Of a stretch of DNA of 64,000 nt, positions 1-9,315 are shown piece by piece; within the stretch, counting starts at the first letter, position 1; every line of letters begins with the position of its first letter. The position numbers and the translations under genes were made by a program. The notes beneath the pieces are model-generated. The model was not told where the DNA came from and ran no database searches. It saw nothing but the letters and a program-made list of their open reading frames with translations. Source of the DNA: Blastobasis lacticolella. Lineage: Eukaryota > Arthropoda > Insecta > Lepidoptera > Blastobasidae. The stretch is from positions 12,906,001 through 12,970,000 of the forward strand of contig LR990056.1 in the NCBI GenBank assembly GCA_905147135.1, written 5' to 3'.

Positions 1-134
1 AAAATAAAATATAATAAAAATCATTTATTTTAAGCCGATTGACCCATAAATTGCATTACATGGGTAATATGTCAAAACAATACAATATTATAATTTATTA
101 CAAAACTATATTTTAAATTTTGGCATTAGATAAT

Positions 135-571
135 GTTATTAATATAGGATACAAGTCTTTACGTACATTTTTCTTATTACAATGTCAGGTTTATAATTAA
201 TATAACTTCAGTGTATGGCCTCTGAGGTTTTTGTTATTAGTGAAGTTGTATATGGTTTTCAGTCCTTTCACAAATAATGTCCGGTTGGAGTGTAGCAAAG
301 GGGGCGCTGAGGAAAAAAGACTTGTAAAATTTCGAATTTTATATGTTTCTATCAGATCAACGTAGTATCTTATATGTTTCTATCAGATCAACATGTTGTG
401 TATGTCTTTCCAGTTTTGGTAGTCCAAGCTCCTGTAAGCATTCCACATAGCTTTTACTCCCAATCCCTACTACAATTTTTGAAGCTCTTCTCTGGACTCG
501 CTCTAGTAGGCTGATGTCTTTCTTCAAATATGGGTTCCATATCAGAAAACCGTATTCCAATATTAGTCAGT
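135..571 (-). mobile_element. Decayed LINE fragment in MED21 last intron, copy A
   Basis: Reverse-strand reading shows the region after the reverse transcriptase core of a Jockey/CR1-like LINE: LEYGFLIWNPYLKKDISLLE, then VQRRASKIV and LPKLERHTQHVDLIETYKI. Further 3' on that strand, after a frameshift, come LRGHTLKLY and KPDIVIRKMYV, remnants of the C-terminal zone. A 23-bp segment ending in CTATCAGATCAAC is directly repeated at about 339-361 and 371-393, which disrupts the frame. The 67-residue open frame here is a remnant, not a host gene. Copied at 3199-3635. Confidence 0.8.
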
Positions 572-687
572 TGTTACAGTTTTAATAATAGGTCCTTGCT
601 AATTATAGAGAATTCACGAATATGTTTGCCTCCCTTTATTATAAAATAATATTTGTAATTTGATACAATGCTGTTTCTTATTTTCAG

Positions 688-813
688 GTGGTACGTCAAG
701 GAGAAATACTGTTAGAAAAGATACAAGGGGCTCTTAGCGACATAGCACAATGCCAGTTAGATATGCAGAATCCCGCACTGATTCTTAATAAAGATGTAAA
801 AACTCCATTATAG
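688..813 (+). CDS. MED21: MED21 last coding exon, copy A (partial gene)
   Basis: Last coding exon of Mediator subunit 21, which works in the nucleus as part of the Mediator middle module and pairs with MED7 through a coiled coil. The exon follows a polypyrimidine stretch and AG at 686-687, opens in phase 0 and gives 41 residues ending in TAG at 811-813. It reads VVRQGEILLEKIQGALSDIA and then QCQLDMQN..., which matches the C-terminal helix of animal MED21 (LLEKIQ.AL.DIAQ.QLDMQ in flies). The exon before it in this copy lies upstream of the window, as does the first exon. Identity of the family is recognised from memory of MED21 sequences, not a search. Copy A is the one expected to join to the normal first exon, because the upstream side is outside the duplication seen here. 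Confidence 0.9.
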   Translation: MVRQGEILLEKIQGALSDIAQCQLDMQNPALILNKDVKTPL

Positions 814-1580
814 GGACTGCGGAAGTATGGTGTTCAACACCGCAGATGATATTAATGGACTTTATGTCAACCACAAATAAGGACAATAGTGCTTGAGAAT
901 GTGGATTTATTTATGTACAGAGATATGGGCCTGGATTATAGATAGAGGTGGAAATTTTTTATTTTGTTATTTGTGTAACATACCAGTATATAAATGATAT
1001 TTTGCAAAGTTGGATTCTTGTATAAGAAAAATCTTTTTCTGGCACACATATTTCATATTTATTTGTATTTTACTTCATTTCACATTTCGATAACACTTAT
1101 TTCTTGTTTTGCTCAAGAATGTATAAAATTAAATTCCTCTTAATTTATGCCATAGTCTTTCAAAACACTTGTTTATATTATACTATGTTTTACTGTCACA
1201 GTTACAATTAGACATTCTATAGGATTTATATGGGTTTTGCTTTCCGCTCAATAATCAATGTAAGTGGTAAAAAAGAAACCCATAAAATACTTATAATGTA
1301 AAAATATTAATTCTAATTCAAATTCTGTTAGATATCTGAAAATGTTGTTTACTGACCAATTTAGCTACTGCTTCATAAAATAATATAAACAGCCAAGACA
1401 ATGCCAGATTTTGTCTTGGCAAGGAAAAATACATTAAGACATATTGTAAGCAGACACATTGTCTTTGACTTTTTACTCATAACATATTGGTAAACTTGCT
1501 AGAAGCAAAGTTGATATAATAATTTTCTTAATAAATTATTTTCCATATAAGAATAAACGATATCCTAACTTAGGTACTGT
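814..1580 (+). other. Probable MED21 3' UTR, copy A
   Basis: Non-coding, AT-rich sequence after the MED21 stop. AATAAA polyadenylation signals lie at 1530-1535 and 1552-1557, giving a 3' UTR of about 750 nt if used. The same stretch recurs at 3878-4644 in copy B. The exact cleavage site is not known. Confidence 0.5.
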
Positions 1581-1721
1581 TGTTTTCATAATGTTGATTT
1601 CAAATGACAATTTAATAATTCTGGTATTATTTAGTTCATCACCGGTGGATGACCACGTCTGGGATGATGGTATAGGACTATTTTAGCAGAAATTGAAATG
1701 CAAAGTTATTTCTACAATACA

Positions 1722-1766
1722 ATAACATAATAATAATAATGTATGACATTATTATTATTATGTTAT
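1722..1766. repeat. Perfect hairpin, 21-bp arms, 3-nt loop
   Basis: Arms 1722-1742 and 1746-1766 are exact reverse complements around the loop ATG; they consist of an (AAT)n run closed by ATAAC and GTTAT. Duplicated at 4786-4830. AT-rich palindrome downstream of the MED21 3' UTR. Confidence 0.9.
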
Positions 1767-2010
1767 ATGTGACATTATTAATTATGTATTTATGGGACTT
1801 ATGTACCTGAAATAAATGACATTTAATTAATTTTAATTTAATTTAATTTAATTAATAATCGCGAGATACAATCACACCGGCAGGGAACGCTATCCCTAGG
1901 GTATATCTACTTACCACCATCAGAAAATGCAATTCAAATTATGGAAGATTAAATAATGTATGCAATGAGAAGGATGAAGATTGGGTAAGGTCAAATGACC
2001 TTGTCTTATA

Positions 2011-2380
2011 AAAAGGGCAGGTCAGTAGCCGTATTCACAATGATTCGAAACCGATTCCGAACGATTCGACACGAAATTCGTGAGCTGCGAATCCGTGTCG
2101 ATCGATTCAAAAACTGTTGTTCAGAATCCCGATAGATTCCACGAAAACTCTACTCTCTATAACATATGAAAATTTCATCAAAATTAACTGAAACCACATT
2201 TTCCTAAGAACTTTTGCGAGGTCCTTTGTCGATTCCGTATCCGAATCCGATTTCCGAGCCATTGTGAATACGGCTACAGGTGTGCAATCGGCGAAGGAGT
2301 GAATCGTAGATGGTGACACTCGATAGTCTCTCCTACATGGGATACGGGGGAGAGTGTGTATATACCGATGACAGCACCTC
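2011..2380 (+). repeat. Interspersed repeat H, interrupted by a MITE (copy A)
   Basis: Shares AAAAGGGCAGGTCAG at the left and CTCGATAGTCTCT...GATACGGGGGAGAGTGTGTAT at the right with copies at 5075-5444, 26222-26375, 31389-31450 and 50455-50580. The MITE at 2026-2276 splits it. Its class is not recognised. Confidence 0.65.
2026..2276. mobile_element. Short inverted-repeat element (MITE), copy A
   Basis: The 17-bp termini TAGCCGTATTCACAATG (2026-2042) and its exact reverse complement (2260-2276) bound a 251-bp non-coding element. CAG flanks both sides (2023-2025 and 2277-2279), consistent with a 3-bp CWG target duplication as made by PIF/Harbinger-type transposases. The related uninterrupted repeat at 26235 reads GGCAGGTCAGGAGT, supporting the insertion model. 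The interior is rich in CGATTC/GAATC palindromic pieces. The 92-residue reverse frame over it is a chance frame. Confidence 0.8.
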
Positions 2381-2542
2381 AACATACTCTCAAGTAGGGC
2401 CTTTCGTACGAGCGTCCATAGTGATGCTAGCTCGTTTTATACTGGTGGTGGGTAGGTTGAGTGCTTGTTCATATCGCGCAAAGCAACCCGAACCTGTCTA
2501 TGATAGAGAACAATATATTTACCGTTTGTTTCTTATTTACAG

Positions 2543-2821
2543 CAAGCTGAGCATTTTTGCAATAGTATTGGCGTGCTACAGCAGTTCTCAACTCCCAGTA
2601 AATTTCCTGGGTTCGACCGGAGTGGTTCGCAAACGCCGCAACAGCAACAGAATCAAGAAGACTATGCGGTGCTCTTTGCAACGTTGATTTCGCGTTGCGC
2701 TAAAGACATAGATACCCTTATAGAGTCCTTACCTAGTGAAGAGAGCTCTACTGAACTACAGGTGCAAAGCTTGAGGCGTTTGGAAGCAGAAAATAAAGAG
2801 GCTGCCGAGAAATTAGAAGAG
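2543..2821 (+). CDS. MED21: MED21 internal exon, copy B
   Basis: A 279-nt exon (93 codons, phase 0 at both ends) of Mediator subunit 21. It follows a pyrimidine-rich tract and AG at 2541-2542 and is closed by GAG|GTACTA at 2821/2822. It begins QAEHFCNSIGVLQQ, continues with a Q-rich linker (SGSQTPQQQQNQ) and then the conserved core EDYAVLFATLISRCAKDIDT and LIESLPSEESS, followed by a coiled-coil helix ending KEAAEKLEE. This matches fly and human MED21 helix order; with the 41-residue last exon and a first exon of about 14 residues the protein would be about 148 residues, normal for the family. The first exon (expected to begin near MADRLTQLQD) was not found in 1-2542. In this copy the exon therefore lacks its own promoter and start and is probably an orphan duplicate, though its splice sites look usable. 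Confidence 0.92.
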
Positions 2822-2907
2822 GTACTATATACTTTAAAATGCTTGCCTGTTTGTTATTATTTATTATAGACTAGCAGCTGTAAGCTGATGCATGTATATC
2901 ACGATAT

Positions 2908-3635
2908 TTAGTTCTTGTACTGTCTATCCAGTCTATTTTTAAAACCATACACTGATGGATTACTGATCACTGATTCCAGCAGTTCATTCCATGCACTGAC
3001 AATTCTATTTGGCAAAAAATTGTGTCTGGGGATACTGGTTCCCTGTGGTCTTGATAAAATAAATAAAATAAAATATAATAAAAATCATTTATTTTAAGCC
3101 GATTGACCCATAAATTGCATTACATGGGTAATATGTCAAAACAATACAATATTATAATTTATTACAAAACTATATTTTAAATTTTGGCATTAGATAATGT
3201 TATTAATATAGGATACAAGTCTTTACGTACATTTTTCTTATTACAATGTCAGGTTTATAATTAATATAACTTCAGTGTATGGCCTCTGAGGTTTTTGTTA
3301 TTAGTGAAGTTGTATATGGTTTTCAGTCCTTTCACAAATAATGTCCGGTTGGAGTGTAGCAAAGGGGGCGCTGAGGAAAAAAGACTTGTAAAATTTCGAA
3401 TTTTATATGTTTCTATCAGATCAACGTAGTATCTTATATGTTTCTATCAGATCAACATGTTGTGTATGTCTTTCCAGTTTTGGTAGTCCAAGCTCCTGTA
3501 AGCATTCCACATAGCTTTTACTCCCAATCCCTACTACAATTTTTGAAGCTCTTCTCTGGACTCGCTCTAGTAGGCTGATGTCTTTCTTCAAATATGGGTT
3601 CCATATCAGAAAACCGTATTCCAATATTAGTCAGT
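2908..3635 (-). mobile_element. Decayed LINE in MED21 last intron, copy B (longer view)
   Basis: Same LINE remnant as at 135-571 but here its 3' end is visible. On the reverse strand it runs from LEYGFLIWNP (near 3625) through RGHTLKLY, then, after an interruption at about 3052-3195, resumes as RPQGTSIPRHNFLPNRIVSA, WNELLESV and VYGFKNRLDRQYKN and stops at 2908-2910. These are typical C-terminal motifs of Jockey/CR1-type LINE proteins. It is frameshifted and dead, and was present before the tandem duplication. Confidence 0.8.
3052..3195 (-). mobile_element. Short 3' tail of another retroelement, nested in the intronic LINE
   Basis: On the reverse strand this AT-rich block ends in a TTTTA-type run (plus-strand AAATAAAATAAAAT at 3059-3073) and separates two parts of the LINE reading frame. 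It looks like a 5'-truncated insertion with a simple-sequence tail. Limits are approximate. Bases 1-131 are its copy A equivalent. Confidence 0.45.
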
Positions 3636-3751
3636 TGTTACAGTTTTAATAATAGGTCCTTGCTAATTATAGAGAATTCACGAATATGTTTGCCTCCCTT
3701 TATTATAAAATAATATTTGTAATTTGATACAATGCTGTTTCTTATTTTCAG

Positions 3752-3877
3752 GTGGTACGTCAAGGAGAAATACTGTTAGAAAAGATACAAGGGGCTCTTA
3801 GCGACATAGCACAATGCCAGTTAGATATGCAGAATCCCGCACTGATTCTTAATAAAGATGTAAAAACTCCATTATAG
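3752..3877 (+). CDS. MED21: MED21 last coding exon, copy B
   Basis: Identical by eye to the exon at 688-813: acceptor AG at 3750-3751, phase 0, 41 residues and TAG at 3875-3877. Joined to the internal exon at 2543-2821 across a 930-bp intron (2822-3751, GT...AG) it gives an uninterrupted 134-residue MED21 C-terminal part. No frame damage is seen in either exon. Whether this copy is transcribed is unknown; it could be reached by read-through from copy A. Confidence 0.88.
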   Translation: MVRQGEILLEKIQGALSDIAQCQLDMQNPALILNKDVKTPL

Positions 3878-4644
3878 GGACTGCGGAAGTATGGTGTTCA
3901 ACACCGCAGATGATATTAATGGACTTTATGTCAACCACAAATAAGGACAATAGTGCTTGAGAATGTGGATTTATTTATGTACAGAGATATGGGCCTGGAT
4001 TATAGATAGAGGTGGAAATTTTTTATTTTGTTATTTGTGTAACATACCAGTATATAAATGATATTTTGCAAAGTTGGATTCTTGTATAAGAAAAATCTTT
4101 TTCTGGCACACATATTTCATATTTATTTGTATTTTACTTCATTTCACATTTCGATAACACTTATTTCTTGTTTTGCTCAAGAATGTATAAAATTAAATTC
4201 CTCTTAATTTATGCCATAGTCTTTCAAAACACTTGTTTATATTATACTATGTTTTACTGTCACAGTTACAATTAGACATTCTATAGGATTTATATGGGTT
4301 TTGCTTTCCGCTCAATAATCAATGTAAGTGGTAAAAAAGAAACCCATAAAATACTTATAATGTAAAAATATTAATTCTAATTCAAATTCTGTTAGATATC
4401 TGAAAATGTTGTTTACTGACCAATTTAGCTACTGCTTCATAAAATAATATAAACAGCCAAGACAATGCCAGATTTTGTCTTGGCAAGGAAAAATACATTA
4501 AGACATATTGTAAGCAGACACATTGTCTTTGACTTTTTACTCATAACATATTGGTAAACTTGCTAGAAGCAAAGTTGATATAATAATTTTCTTAATAAAT
4601 TATTTTCCATATAAGAATAAACGATATCCTAACTTAGGTACTGT
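3878..4644 (+). other. Probable MED21 3' UTR, copy B
   Basis: Duplicate of 814-1580, with AATAAA at 4594-4599 and 4616-4621. The AT palindrome of copy A recurs at 4786-4830. Confidence 0.45.
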
Positions 4645-5089
4645 TGTTTTCATAATGTTGATTTCAAATGACAATTTAATAATTCTGGTATTATTTAGTT
4701 CATCACCGGTGGATGACCACGTCTGGGATGATGGTATAGGACTATTTTAGCAGAAATTGAAATGCAAAGTTATTTCTACAATACAATAACATAATAATAA
4801 TAATGTATGACATTATTATTATTATGTTATATGTGACATTATTAATTATGTATTTATGGGACCTATGTACCTGAAATAAATGACATTTAATTAATTTTAA
4901 TTTAATTTAATTTAATTAATAATCGCGAGATACAATCACACCGGCAGGGAACGCTATCCCTAGGGTATATCTACTTACCACCATCAGAAAATGCAATTCA
5001 AATTATGGAAGATTAAATAATGTATGCAATGAGAAGGATGAAGATTGGGTAAGGTCAAATGACCTTGTCTTATAAAAAGGGCAGGTCAG

Positions 5090-5340
5090 TAGCCGTATTC
5101 ACAATGATTCGAAACCGATTCCGAACGATTCGACACGAAATTCGTGAGCTGCGAATCCGTGTCGATCGATTCAAAAACTGTTGTTCAGAATCCCGATAGA
5201 TTCCACGAAAACTCTACTCTCTATAACATATGAAAATTTCATCAAAATTAACTGAAACCACATTTTCCTAAGAACTTTTGCGAGGTCCTTTGTCGATTCC
5301 GTATCCGAATCCGATTTCCGAGCCATTGTGAATACGGCTA
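5090..5340. mobile_element. Short inverted-repeat element (MITE), copy B
   Basis: Exact duplicate of the element at 2026-2276, carried along by the tandem duplication, with the same 17-bp termini and CAG flanks. It again interrupts repeat H (5075-5444). Confidence 0.8.
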
Positions 5341-5679
5341 CAGGTGTGCAATCGGCGAAGGAGTGAATCGTAGATGGTGACACTCGATAGTCTCTCCTAC
5401 ATGGGATACGGGGGAGAGTGTGTATATACCGATGACAGCACCTCAACATACTCTCAAGTAGGGCCTTTCGTACGAGCGTCCATAGTGATGCTAGCTCGTT
5501 TTATACTGGTGGTGGGTAGGTTGAGTGCCGCTTCTGCCGAAAGGAACGAGATACAATCCCTAATGAAATGTAATAGGTATAATTTTTAATCACGTCTCTT
5601 ATCGGACAACGTGCCATAATGGCTCTGCCATAGGTAGTCTTCAAGCTTGGCAGTCAGTTTGGAGATCGCAGTGAGTGTA

Positions 5680-6192
5680 CAGGGTGTCCCGTAAGGTTAC
5701 GATAAGTTGGGATAGGGTGATCGAGGAAGTCACTAGGGTCTCTAGAAAAAATATAAAAAAAATCGCTCTTGGATATTTTTAAAATTTATTATGGCAATTT
5801 TTTTTTTAATCGAAAATTGAACACCCTTTGAGCCTATTTCAATAACTGTGACTACAAATATTGCTTCAGAAAAAAATAAAAAACAGTGAAATCGTAATTG
5901 TTGAGTCCTTGGCAAGGGAAAAACATGATTTTCTTTATGATCTTGGTCAGATATGTATTGTTTTTTTCATTTCAGATTGTAGAAAGGTTATTTAAGTTTT
6001 TTTTTTCTAAAGCAATATTTGTAGTCACAGTTAATGAAATAGGCACAACGGGTGTTCAATTTTTGAAAAAAAACAAAAATTGGCATGATTTTAAAAATAT
6101 CCATGAGCGATTTTTTTTATATTTTTCTGGTGACCCTAGTGACTTCCTCGATCACCCTATCCGAACTTATCGTAACCTTACGGGACACCCTG
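5680..6192. mobile_element. Mariner-like foldback MITE, 513 bp
   Basis: Long imperfect terminal inverted repeats (roughly 200 bp each) starting CAGGGTGTCCCGTAAGG and ending CCTTACGGGACACCCTG, with TA on both sides (5678-5679 and 6193-6194), the target duplication of Tc1/mariner elements. The inner parts also pair: CTACAAATATTGCTTCAG against CTAAAGCAATATTTGTAG. No transposase is encoded. The open frames of 60-99 residues across it arise from its low-complexity A/T runs. Confidence 0.85.
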
Positions 6193-6660
6193 TATAATGA
6201 CATTAGCCGCCTTTTCCAACACCTAGCAGAAGGGATTGGTAGGTGCAATTCTACTGTACCGGGCACTATACAGCCAACACGGTCAAAAGAAATCAATGAA
6301 AGCAATGTCTAAAATAATGCCTAACTTCACTTTAATAAGTAGGTAGACTAAATTGCGAATAAGCGATTTTGCTGTCATATATCCAACAGGCGCTAATAGC
6401 AATCGAATTAACTTTTGTTCACCTTCTTTTAAAAGAGTTTTAATGGATCAAATAGGTAATTCTTACTGTGCTATTTTTATTTTCTATATAGCTATTTTCC
6501 GCGACTTCGTCCGCGTAGACATCGTTTTTAGGGCAGTTTATTTTTTCCCGAGCGTTCACTTTAAATGACCTATTTTTAGTTATACTTCTTCGTAGTATAT
6601 GAAAGCTATATTACGAAGAAGTCAAGCTGTATCTCTGGTTCTACCTAAACGAATTAGATA
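6193..6660 (-). mobile_element. Weak region with Helitron-like/other repeat fragment
   Basis: No gene. From about 6490 the plus strand reads TTTTCCGCGACTTCGTCCGCG, the reverse of the 'ACGAAGTCGCGG' terminus seen at the 3' end of several other fragments in the window. Near 6585-6630 an inverted repeat ACTTCTTCGTA...TACGAAGAAGT is visible. Limits approximate. Confidence 0.4.
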
Positions 6661-6714
6661 AAACATGACCTAGATTTTAAGTCGGACCCCAATATACCAT
6701 GTACAAACACACTT

Positions 6715-7004
6715 TGTTTACTGTTTAAACATAAAACCCCGTCTCTCCGCCGCTCGTCTGTCTGATCTTTTGAACTACGCAACCGATTTTCATGCGATTT
6801 TCATCAATAGATAGAGTGATTCAAGAGGAAGGTTTGAAGGTAAGAAAAAAGGGGTAGGTAGAGGTAAAGTAGGTCTAGGGTAGGGCAAAATAGGTGTAGG
6901 TGGGGAGGGCCGTTTTTATTTTGTGGTGTAGGGTAGAGTAGGGTAGGTAGGATATGGGTAGGACGCCACGCGAACGAAGTCGCGCCGGGCCCACTGGTTC
7001 TTAG
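6715..7004 (+). mobile_element. Helitron-like non-autonomous fragment
   Basis: Contains the recurring block 'CGATTTTCAT...ATAGATAGAGTGATTCAAGAGGAAGG', a G-rich GGGTAGG run and the terminus GGACGCCACGCGAACGAAGT followed by CGCG...CCACTGGT. The same end occurs at 24900-24955 and 25697-25737, there closing in CCACTAGT. Non-coding. A CTAGT-like end fits Helitron-like elements, but the class is inferred. Confidence 0.55.
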
Positions 7005-7069
7005 ATGGGTAAACAACCCATGCTTTCTCGTATCATGACCTTATTTATGTATCGTATAAGGTTAGATGT

Positions 7070-8750
7070 CCTAAGGCTAAACGTCGAATCGTCATGCATC
7101 GCAGTTTCGGGAACTTTGAGGATCCCAAATTTATGTCGGATCTTAACAATATCAACTAGTGTGCTGTCTTTGATGCTGCGACTGTGGATGAGAAGCTGGA
7201 GGTTTTTGGTTCTTTACTGACGGGGTTATTTGACAAGCATGCTCCTATGCGCTCTATAAAATTAAAGCATCTCCCAGCACTTGGGCTTACGGATGACTTG
7301 AGGATGCTTATGCGCAAAAGGAATGCGGCGAAGACCAAATACAAAAATAATCCCTCTGAAATTTCATGTTGCAAATATAAGGAATTGAGCCTTGAGTCCT
7401 TATTAAGCAGGCTACACTGCGGGCTCTGTCTTTCACAGTCCCTCCTTTATATTCTCCCTTTAGCTTCGAGGCCGTGTCAGAGCGAGATATTAGAAAACAA
7501 ATTATGTCCATTTCCTCTAATGCTGAAGGATGTGATGGGATCAGCCGAAAGATGATCATCTTATCTCTTGAGGTCGTCCTACCCATTCTTAGCCACATTT
7601 TTAATTTTTCCCTCGACACTGGCTCTTTCCCCGACTGTGGGCGGCACGCTGCTATCATCCCGATTCCTAAAACTGGCAATCCTGTTTCCTTTTCCCATTA
7701 TCGTCCGATTTCTATACTCCCTTTCCTTTCTAAGGTTTTGGAACGTCTCGTCCAACAACAGCTGTGTGCTTTCCTTAACAAAAATTCACGCGCCAGTATC
7801 ACCTCTACGCAGACGATCTCTAAGTTTATACATAGGCTTGTGTTGACGACATTGTGGCAGGCATCGACAGGAGAAACTGTGATTTGACGACTGTGCTTGG
7901 GTGGAGCCGTAAGCATGGTCTTACTGTGAATACAAGCAAGTCCCGGGTCATAGTTATCGGTGGACCTAAGCAAATGGCACATTTAAATCTGGAGGATTTA
8001 CCGCCAGTCATCTTTGACGGCACTCCTCTGGTCTTCAGTAAAGCCGTGAAGAATTTGGGCGTGTACTTCGACAGTACTTTGTCCTGGGCGCCACAGGTTT
8101 CTGAGGTGAGCCGGAAAGTCTTTGCAGCGGCTGGAGCATTGAGACGGTGGAGGAATCTACTACCAGTTAAAACCAAAGTCGAGCTTGCGCAGTCACTACT
8201 TCTTCCGATCCTGGACTATGCAGATATCTGTTATCTAGACCTCAATGAGGATCTTCTAAACAAACTGCAGCGTCTGCAAAATCTCTGTTTACGTTTTATT
8301 TTCGGGCTGCGCAAGTTCGACCATGTCTCCGGTTTCCGGGCACAGTTGGGGTGGCTTTCGGTCAGATTGCGAAGAGACGCGCGCTCTCGCTAACCTATAA
8401 TGTTATAAATAACCCACTCGCACCTGAGTATTTGTCGGAGAGGTTCCGGTTTTTGGGCGCGGATCATGATCGTGGTCTCCGGTCGAAGTCTGATAACCTT
8501 CTTAGAGCCCCCTTTTCTCGATCAGGATATTACAGGGAATCTTTTACAGTAAATAAATTTTCTGTTTGTGATTTTGATAGTATAGTATTACATTTTTTTA
8601 AAAGCATCTTAGTTTATTTGTTAATTAATATTTTTTTTCTACTATTTACTCTTACACTACTTACTAGTTCTTGTGAAACTCATCTCATCGTCACTTTCCA
8701 TCAGGTGAGTTGAGGTCAAATGCAAGCCTATTTATTGGTAATAAAAAAAA
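7070..8750 (+). mobile_element. Decayed Jockey/CR1-like LINE with internal deletion
   Basis: Pieces of one LINE polyprotein in shifting frames. From 7184: DEKLEVFGSLLTGLFDKHAP and RSIKLKHLPA..., the linker before the reverse transcriptase. From 7474: IRKQIMSISSNAEGCDGISR, IPIPKTGNPVSFSHYRPISI and LPFLSKVLERLVQQQL, the first fingers/palm motifs. A deletion then joins straight to HLYADDL, with the YADD motif at 7806-7817. From 7854 the thumb region reads HGLTVNTSKSRVI, LGVYFDSTLSWAPQV and LLLPILDYADICYLD, followed by LTYNVINNPLAPEYLSERF. The 3' end carries TTTCCATCAGGTGAG and an A run at 8743-8750. Stops, frameshifts and the missing central RT block make it inactive. The 179- and 137-residue frames belong to this element and are not host genes. 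Confidence 0.9.
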
Positions 8751-8869
8751 ACGACGAATTTTTAGCAGAGCAATTTACAGTTTCGATATCTTCTAAGCTC
8801 TTCTGTTACTCAAACTCAAATTATTTTTTTCTATTATAATTATTTATTGAAATAGGATTAATTATTTCT

Positions 8870-9115
8870 TGTCAAACGTCAAAATACTACGGGAAAACAA
8901 AGTCGTGACGAACGCACACAGACAGCGCGCACGAAATGAACGCGTCCGCGAGGCACCTGGTCCCGATACAGTCAACCACAGAATGAACGGATACCATACC
9001 ACCCCAGCACACATTGTTTGCTGAATCCTGAGGGAGCCCGCCCACTACGCACTAGCGCTACACGGTCACAGCACGCACAGGCACCCGGTACCGAGCCGGC
9101 GCACCCGCCCTTTAT
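8870..9115. other. CpG-rich block of unknown origin
   Basis: Markedly more CpG than its surroundings (for example GCGCGCACG, GAACGCGTCCGCGAGG, GAGCCGGCGCACCC). No convincing frame or terminal repeat. It abuts repeat C at 9117, so it may be the start of another transposon or part of the same one. Confidence 0.3.
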
Positions 9116-9116
9116 G

Positions 9117-9270
9117 TCCCGGTTATGCTATCGCGCACGAGGGCCCGGCTGGGATCCGTCTTAACCATAATCCAAGATTTGGCAGATCAGATAATTATAG
9201 TGAAGCGGCTGACGTCTGGTGTCTGGACCCTGTTGACAGGGCCAACCTGATCAGATTGGATCATGGATAC
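9117..9270 (-). mobile_element. Repeat C copy
   Basis: Plus strand reads ATGTCCCGGTTATGC, GAGGGCCCGGC, CATAATCCAAGATTTGGCAG and CAACCTGATCAGATTGGATC. The same order occurs at 62338-62494, 36185-36320 and 57358-57435 (this strand) and at 37745-37975 and 63310-63491 (opposite strand, the latter ending in a GAT run). Non-coding; probably a SINE or a 5'-truncated LINE end. Confidence 0.6.
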
Positions 9271-9315
9271 ACATTCAGGTTTTATTATTATGTTTTCCCT
9301 CACCGTAGGAGCATC

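Larger units (their letters stand above)
1..2464. repeat. Tandem duplication, copy A (right-hand part)
   Basis: Bases 1-2464 match 3065-5528 at a constant offset of 3064 bp. One difference was noticed by eye: T at 1799 against C at 4863. The match ends after TTGAGTGC (2457-2464 and 5521-5528), beyond which the sequences are unrelated. Copy A must begin upstream of the window. It contains the MED21 last intron (part), last exon, 3' UTR and downstream repeats. Confidence 0.97.
2465..5528. repeat. Tandem duplication, copy B (complete 3064-bp unit)
   Basis: Full unit of the direct tandem duplication. It starts 78 bp upstream of the MED21 internal exon, within intron 1, and runs through that exon, the last intron, the last exon, the 3' UTR and about 900 bp of downstream repeats. 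Because it starts inside intron 1 it cannot carry the first exon or the promoter. Near identity means a very recent event, a segregating structural variant, or an assembly artefact such as an unmerged haplotype. Confidence 0.95.

Noticed and set aside
357..560. 67-residue open frame, repeated at 3421-3624, as a host gene
   Set aside because: Its residues (LERVQRRASKIV..., LIETYKI) are LINE C-terminal motifs, it lies inside a MED21 intron and its frame is broken on both sides.
1..2542. First exon of MED21 within the window
   Set aside because: No ATG-led sequence resembling the expected N-terminus (near MADRLTQLQD) next to a donor was found; it must lie upstream of the window.
5898..6305. Several open frames of 62-99 residues
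   Set aside because: They lie wholly inside the mariner-like foldback element and are driven by A/T runs; no known motif.
7854..8393. 179-residue open frame as a functional gene
   Set aside because: It is the thumb region of a decayed LINE reverse transcriptase with frameshifts on both sides.
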